17,800 bases of DNA, from positions 1-17,800 of the forward strand of contig CAYPCH010000083.1 of assembly GCA_964409165.1 (NCBI GenBank), read 5' to 3'. A model generated the notes under the pieces. It saw only the letters and a program-made list of their open reading frames with translations. It did no database searches and was not told the DNA's origin. This document shows positions 13,784-17,800 of this stretch, piece after piece. The DNA comes from CAYPCH01 sp964409165. GTDB taxonomy: Bacteria; Bacillota; Clostridia; Acetivibrionales; Acetivibrionaceae. Every line of letters begins with the position of its first letter. Within the stretch, counting starts at the first letter, position 1. The position numbers and the translations under genes are program-made.

Positions 13784-13822
13784 AAAAAAGAGACGATGGT
13801 ATAAATACCAATGTCTCTTTTT
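13784..13822 (-). terminator. Terminator of the stalk protein gene (works in both directions)
   Basis: AGAGACGATGGTAT and ATACCAATGTCTCT form a long stem with a small AA loop and one mismatch zone. It is followed by T runs on both strands (TTTTTT on the minus). It lies 98 bp after the stop of the gene at 13921. Confidence 0.8.
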
Positions 13823-13920
13823 AAATACTGTTTAAATTGCAATAATTTATTTGTTAAACTAAAACAGTCTACAATTCAGCTCCTCAAGAAAGGGCAACCA
13901 AAATTTAAACACTGTAAATA

Positions 13921-14913
13921 CTATTCTAATGAGAAATATATATACCTTTCTGAGTATTCAAGACTCTCATCTTTAGTTATAACTAAATAATTCTTTACAC
14001 TCTTTGTTATAGGTAATATTATTTTGCCCTCATACTTAAAATTATGTACTTGACCAGGAAAAATCTTCTTAATAATTCCCTTATCATCCTTTGTAACATC
14101 TTCTGCATTTTTCTGCAGACTACCAGAAAACCCATAATCCCTTCCACCTATTATACTATTACCAAAAGGTGTTTTTGAGCCAAAAACACTCCTGTAAAAA
14201 GGCAAACGAAGAAACGCTTCTCCAGATTGAATCTTAGCATTTGAAACGCTCTGCTCTACAGTAACCATAACATACTCCATTAGCTCTGCATCTTCTTCGT
14301 CCGTCCTAAATCCAAGATCAGAAATATCCTTAATAGTTATAGGCTCAACTTTTTTAACCTTGAAAGAATAGTCAGCTGATGCTATAGTATCCAAATACTT
14401 TTCACTAGCCGACCATGAATAAGTATCTCCAAGTTTTACAGGATCTTTTAATGTAGCCGCATTTTTCGAAACACTTACAGTACCAGAATTATTAGGTGTA
14501 TTCACCGGTGCAGAAGTGTTTGCCGGTACAGGTGTGTTTGCAGATGAAGGTGTGCTTGCTCCTGAATCTGATTCAAAAGAAACAGGCGTATTATCCTTAT
14601 ATGGTAATGCTGAATTATTGGATTCTAGTTTAATTGATTGAGTATTAGCATCCCATTCAACCCCCATACCCGCTAAATCAGCTACAGCCCTTAAAGGTAG
14701 ATATGTTCTTCCGTTTATTATTACAGGTGATATCTTTGACCCATCTGTCTCTGTAAACGACCTCAACTGCCCGTCATAATATATCTTTATATTGTCATTT
14801 GCAGTTGCTTCTATTTTCCTTATTGCACTATAACCCCATACAGTACTTATTAGTATTGTGCTTGTAATAAAGACACTTAGAACGACTAAAGATGCTCTTG
14901 ATAGTCTTTTCAT
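13921..14913 (-). CDS. Secreted protein with copper amine oxidase N-terminal (stalk) domain
   Basis: A 330-residue exported protein. Residues 1-29 form a signal peptide: Lys/Arg start, hydrophobic stretch, and VWGYSA before the likely cleavage site. Residues about 40-98 match the copper-amine-oxidase N1 stalk domain (NGRTYLPLRAVADLAGMGVEWD), which in clostridia is a cell-surface module without catalytic function. A Pro/Thr/Ala-rich linker (about 119-140) precedes a C-terminal region of about 180 residues that I do not recognise. The ATG at 14913 (MKRLSRASL) fits the GGGAG RBS better than the ATG three codons earlier. It is a lone gene with its own terminator; the partner or ligand is unknown. 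Confidence 0.82.
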   Translation of the reverse strand: MKRLSRASLVVLSVFITSTILISTVWGYSAIRKIEATANDNIKIYYDGQLRSFTETDGSKISPVIINGRTYLPLRAVADLAGMGVEWDANTQSIKLESNNSALPYKDNTPVSFESDSGASTPSSANTPVPANTSAPVNTPNNSGTVSVSKNAATLKDPVKLGDTYSWSASEKYLDTIASADYSFKVKKVEPITIKDISDLGFRTDEEDAELMEYVMVTVEQSVSNAKIQSGEAFLRLPFYRSVFGSKTPFGNSIIGGRDYGFSGSLQKNAEDVTKDDKGIIKKIFPGQVHNFKYEGKIILPITKSVKNYLVITKDESLEYSERYIYFSLE

Positions 14914-15194
14914 TAAATACATCTCCCTTTTTAATAGAATTCTAGTTTTTCTTTCGAATAATACATACTTTAGATATGGTATACTTTTCTACATAAAAAG
15001 TTAATATTAATGAATGAATTTCTACTAATTTTAATAAACCAGATTTGAATATAGATTAATCGAAAAGATGATTCTACATTGAAAAATTAATTTTCGTGAT
15101 ATTGCATTAAGGTATGTAAAATCTTTATCCCATTCAGTTATAGATATGATTATTGACACATGAAAGCAGTTTCAAATGCATTTCTTCAGGTTGC
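14914..15194. other. AT-rich intergenic region without a recognised gene
   Basis: It separates the stalk protein gene from ytxC. I see only the RBS of the former and no convincing promoter, repeat or RNA gene. Confidence 0.5.
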
Positions 15195-15220
15195 AAAAAG
15201 GGTACTTTTTAAAAGCACCC
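15195..15220 (-). terminator. Terminator immediately after the ytxC-like gene
   Basis: On the minus strand GGGTGCTTT and AAAGTACCC form a 9-bp stem (one G-T pair) with a three-base loop, followed by five T (15195-15199). It starts one base after the stop codon at 15222. Confidence 0.8.
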
Positions 15221-15221
15221 C

Positions 15222-16139
15222 TCAATTCTTGTGTTCACTTCTGACCATATTAACAATACACAATTCACATTCTGTACATATCACAGCCTTGCCCCAAAAC
15301 ACATTTTTAATAGTCTCTAGAAGTTCTTTATTCCTGAAGCTTTTTGAACCATGAATTACTATCTTTTTTGGAGCCATTGTAATAAGGGAGCTAACCAGCA
15401 GATCATCATAGTTCATCTCACCACCAGGCAAATCATTCATAAATTCCTGAATGCACTCATTTGTAATTTCCCGTTTATCTTCATCGAGTAATACATACCT
15501 GTTGTCATATCCTGCAATTACATGTATCACATTAAATTTCGGCTCCTGTATATCCACAAAATATCTTAAAAGCCTTATGAACTCCTTGTACTCTCTTTCC
15601 ATCAGGAAATCGTCTACAGCTTTATCAACAACATCCTCCAAATCCTTAATGTAATCTTTGATCCTGAAATTAATAAATCCATCAAGAATTACACTGTTCG
15701 AGCTCTGAAAATACTCTAACAATTTCCTTGTTATTATGTTTTTTCTTCTCACCTGAAAAATACTGTTCAGAAAATTTTTATCTTCATTATTTATTATTGA
15801 AAGAGCAATCCTCAATATTTCTTTTTTTTCGAAAGAAGTAAAATAACAGTAATTGCTGTTAATTATCCTGAAAATAAGTTTTTCTTCATACTCTTTAATA
15901 ATGTACTCTGCAAGGGCATTTGAAACACATAGTACAAGTTCGTTATATATCTGACATTGGTTGTCGGGCAAAATATCTTCCCCATCTATACTAAATATAA
16001 TAGAAGTTGAGCCGTCCGAGTCTTCAACACCTTTTACTATATATTTATCGCCGCATTTGTCTATGTTTACCAGTTCATTGGTTATGAATTCTTTTACGTC
16101 TTTTGTACTTTCATTAACTCCAATACAAAGAAACTGCAT
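15222..16139 (-). CDS. ytxC: Sporulation protein YtxC-like
   Basis: A cytoplasmic protein of 305 residues with no membrane segment or known catalytic motif. The overall pattern, including VDKAVDDFLMEREYKEFIRLLRYFVD-type helices and PKKIVIHG near the end, matches the putative sporulation protein family YtxC (PF08812), whose molecular role is not established. The ATG at 16139 is chosen with an AAGGGA about 10 nt upstream; a GTG at 16148 would be too close to that SD. Upstream, the minus strand has CATACAAC (16183-16190), like a SigE -10, but I see no good -35. It is monocistronic, with a terminator right after the stop. Confidence 0.75.
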   Translation of the reverse strand: MQFLCIGVNESTKDVKEFITNELVNIDKCGDKYIVKGVEDSDGSTSIIFSIDGEDILPDNQCQIYNELVLCVSNALAEYIIKEYEEKLIFRIINSNYCYFTSFEKKEILRIALSIINNEDKNFLNSIFQVRRKNIITRKLLEYFQSSNSVILDGFINFRIKDYIKDLEDVVDKAVDDFLMEREYKEFIRLLRYFVDIQEPKFNVIHVIAGYDNRYVLLDEDKREITNECIQEFMNDLPGGEMNYDDLLVSSLITMAPKKIVIHGSKSFRNKELLETIKNVFWGKAVICTECELCIVNMVRSEHKN

Positions 16140-16409
16140 CAACTTCACATCCCTTCAAACGTAGTATATGTCTTCGTAAATTGTTGTATGCAGTAGTCCA
16201 CATATGCAATTTTTGGAATAGTCGGCACATTTGTATTATCTCCCATAAAACACCTGCAATCGTTAAAACTTCTAGTAATATTCCAATTATTTGTATTCAA
16301 TTTTTCTTTAATATATTATATGCAAATGAATATAGTTAGTTACAAAAGAGATTCATCTTAACAAAACTACCGTAACAGCATATGTTTTAAGAATTTAAGA
16401 ATTGTACAA
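16140..16409. other. Intergenic region between ytxC and the DUF6873-like gene
   Basis: About 270 bp without an ORF of note. It holds the ytxC RBS, a CATACAAC motif at 16183-16190 on the minus strand, and otherwise plain AT-rich sequence. No terminator is evident after the upstream gene. Confidence 0.5.
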
Positions 16410-17162
16410 TTATATTTCCAGCAAGGTAATAACAGACCCTATATCTACAACGAAATCTTTCGACAAACAAATAACTTCCATTCCTTTATGCTTTAAAAAA
16501 TCCTTTATTTCCCTTGAGCATTTCAAAGTTTCAATATTTCCTGTAATTGCCCATGTCATTCTGTCAATAAGAAACGAACTTCCTCCTATAAATCCTTTAT
16601 CAAGCCCAGGCAGCAGTATATTTTCCTCCTCAACAAACAAAACATCAAGCCCTTTACGCTCTGCAGCGGCTGCGATTCCCTTATCCATTGTAATTATGGA
16701 GTTTTCATCCACTACAGAAACCGAACATTTAGAATATCCCTGATTGACATGAACCAACTCAACCCCATCTTCTTCCAAGTATCTGCATATAACCTTATCG
16801 GTATATTTTGTATTATGAAAAGCAAATCTACCTACCCGGGCTACATTATAGCATATATCCCCAGGGTATTGTGATGTAAGCACACTGCTTCCTTTGATAA
16901 GTTCAAACCCCATACCGCAAATCCCTTTTAGTACATGCCCGTCTGCTCCCGGTGCATATATAATCCTTTTGTCACCAATATGGTGAAAGACAATGTCCGG
17001 ATGGTATGAAACAGCTTTATAAAGCTCGCTGTGATAACCTGTCTTTATAATTTCGATTCTGTTTTCATAAAATCCCTTTTCAAGAGAAACTGCAATTCTT
17101 CCGTCGACTATTACTGTCGCAACCCTCTTTTGTGGTATATTAGGAACTTTAACAAAACTCAT
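16410..17162 (-). CDS. DUF6873-like conserved clostridial protein, function unknown
   Basis: A soluble protein of 250 residues with alternating strands and helices. Recognisable segments are YPGDICYNVARVGRFAFHN (about 101-119), HVNQGYSKCSVSVVDENSI (about 137-155) and LLPGLDKGFIGGSSFLIDR (about 183-201). The repeated strand-turn pattern and the GGSSF-type end recall a pentein (amidinotransferase/deiminase-like) fold, but I cannot assign a catalytic Cys-His-acid set, so no enzymatic function is claimed. The start is certain: ATG 17162 behind AAAGGAGGG. It lies on the same strand as ytxC, 270 bp upstream of it. Confidence 0.72.
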   Translation of the reverse strand: MSFVKVPNIPQKRVATVIVDGRIAVSLEKGFYENRIEIIKTGYHSELYKAVSYHPDIVFHHIGDKRIIYAPGADGHVLKGICGMGFELIKGSSVLTSQYPGDICYNVARVGRFAFHNTKYTDKVICRYLEEDGVELVHVNQGYSKCSVSVVDENSIITMDKGIAAAAERKGLDVLFVEEENILLPGLDKGFIGGSSFLIDRMTWAITGNIETLKCSREIKDFLKHKGMEVICLSKDFVVDIGSVITLLEI

Positions 17163-17543
17163 TCGATACCCTCCTTTCTCAAGCTTTAAGCATAACTTTA
17201 TCAGATTGTATCACATTTTCGCTTCACTATTCATAGAATATAATTATAAAATACTTAATTAAAGGGTGCGTAAAATATTACTCCCACTTTTTTGCGTTGC
17301 TATTTGGCTTCAAATGGGCGTTAATCAAAAATAGTAGTAGAAGTTATATTTTCACCTTCCCTAAGTGAATCCGTATCACAAAAAAATACTGCTATAAATA
17401 TTGCAATTTATTAATTTTTAACAACATTTATACATAAACATGTACTAGAGTGTTTATAGTCTTTATAAAGAACAGCAGTTTGATATTTGCACCGTGTAAT
17501 AGATTTTATTATATTTTTGTAATGCGAATGTAGTAAAGGATAC
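17163..17543. other. AT-rich intergenic region without a recognised gene
   Basis: Upstream of the DUF6873-like gene. It has short T/A-rich stretches and many TAT motifs, but no ORF with an RBS and no clear promoter pair. Confidence 0.5.
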
Positions 17544-17614
17544 TAACTGCCTGTTACCGTTACAGGTAATCGTCAGTTATTTAAATAAGCCGCATCTTTA
17601 ATAAAGGTGCGGCT
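17544..17614. other. Nested-hairpin block, possible small RNA 3' end or terminator
   Basis: An outer TAACTG (17544-17549)/CAGTTA (17574-17579) encloses CCTGT/ACAGG, and then a strong 12-bp hairpin follows, AGCCGCATCTTT (17588-17599) / AAAGGTGCGGCT (17603-17614). The flanks are T- and A-rich on both strands but without a long T run. No gene ends nearby. A further small hairpin GTACCC/GGGTAC lies at 17642-17658. Confidence 0.5.
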
Positions 17615-17676
17615 ATTTATAATGAAAAAGGCAAAACTCCCGTACCCTCTATGGGTACAAAATTTATTAATATATA

Positions 17677-17800
17677 ACTCAACTTTCCCACAGTATTTAT
17701 GGGCTTTTTGCCACTAACGTAGCATTGCTCACAAGTTAAGGTCAGAAAGTAAACTTTTTGACCTTAACTTGTGAGCAACCAGAGCCTCAAAATACTATAA
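17677..17800. mobile_element. MITE copy 2, opposite orientation, cut by the window end
   Basis: Starts after a TA (17675-17676) with ACTCAACTTTCCCAC, as in copy 1, and runs in the reverse direction relative to it. Its interior contains a near-perfect long hairpin, GCTCACAAGTTAAGGTCA pairing with TGACCTTAACTTGTGAGC around 12-14 nt, better preserved than in copy 1. The window stops just before the 15-bp closing repeat, so a full copy would be about 139 bp. Confidence 0.85.

Noticed and set aside
16183..16190. SigE promoter for ytxC
   Set aside because: Only the CATACAAC part fits; no -35 at the expected spacing was found, so I keep it as a remark in the gene entry.

Overview
The window looks like draft-assembly sequence from a low-GC, spore-forming member of the Clostridia. 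The evidence is a Spo0H-type sigma factor, a YtxC-type sporulation protein, a secreted copper-amine-oxidase-N stalk protein, and a Bacillus/Clostridium-type cysE-cysS-mrnC-rlmB-sigH block under a cysteine T-box. This mix suggests the cellulolytic Ruminiclostridium/Acetivibrio group, but that placement is inference. Two runs of exactly 100 N (3169-3268, 6358-6457) are scaffold gaps, and both fall inside short tandem repeats.

Layout. 1-686 is the 3' part of a tyrosine integrase gene, pointing at a minus-strand tRNA-Thr(GGU)/tRNA-Gly(CCC) pair (818-983) that has its own promoter and terminator. This is the usual edge of an element integrated at a tRNA gene. From 6943 down to 1067 runs the minus-strand housekeeping block: promoter, cysteine T-box, a 9-bp tandem repeat, cysE, cysS, mrnC, a terminator, rlmB, an unannotated 37-codon ORF, and sigH with its own promoter. 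yacP, which lies between rlmB and sigH in Bacillus subtilis, is absent.

7254-9694 is an accessory-looking patch. It holds a small membrane protein on the plus strand, then a translationally coupled pair of half-size permeases, one fused to a 4Fe-4S ferredoxin. A Crp/Fnr-type regulator diverges from the pair, and a 17-bp near-palindrome sits between them. A 6S RNA (9795-10014, minus) with its own promoter follows, then an Ogg1-type DNA glycosylase.

11489-17162 holds a duplicated CxxC/GFCxRH protein (DUF6062-like), a P-loop/Asp23 fusion protein, a secreted stalk protein, YtxC, and a DUF6873-like protein. Two copies of a ~137-bp palindromic miniature element with 15-bp terminal inverted repeats and TA flanks lie in opposite orientation at 11172-11306 and 17677-17800; the second is cut by the window end.

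The most unusual signals are non-coding. One is a three-copy ~50-bp repeat family, each copy abutting a terminator hairpin. Another is the inverted MITE pair. The others are the tandem repeat inside the T-box-to-cysE leader, the 37-codon ORF whose SD and start codon lie in the loop of a 7-bp inverted repeat, and an orphan palindrome-promoter-like-repeat-terminator unit at 13612-13822. I did not find a clear new multi-gene defence or metabolic system.
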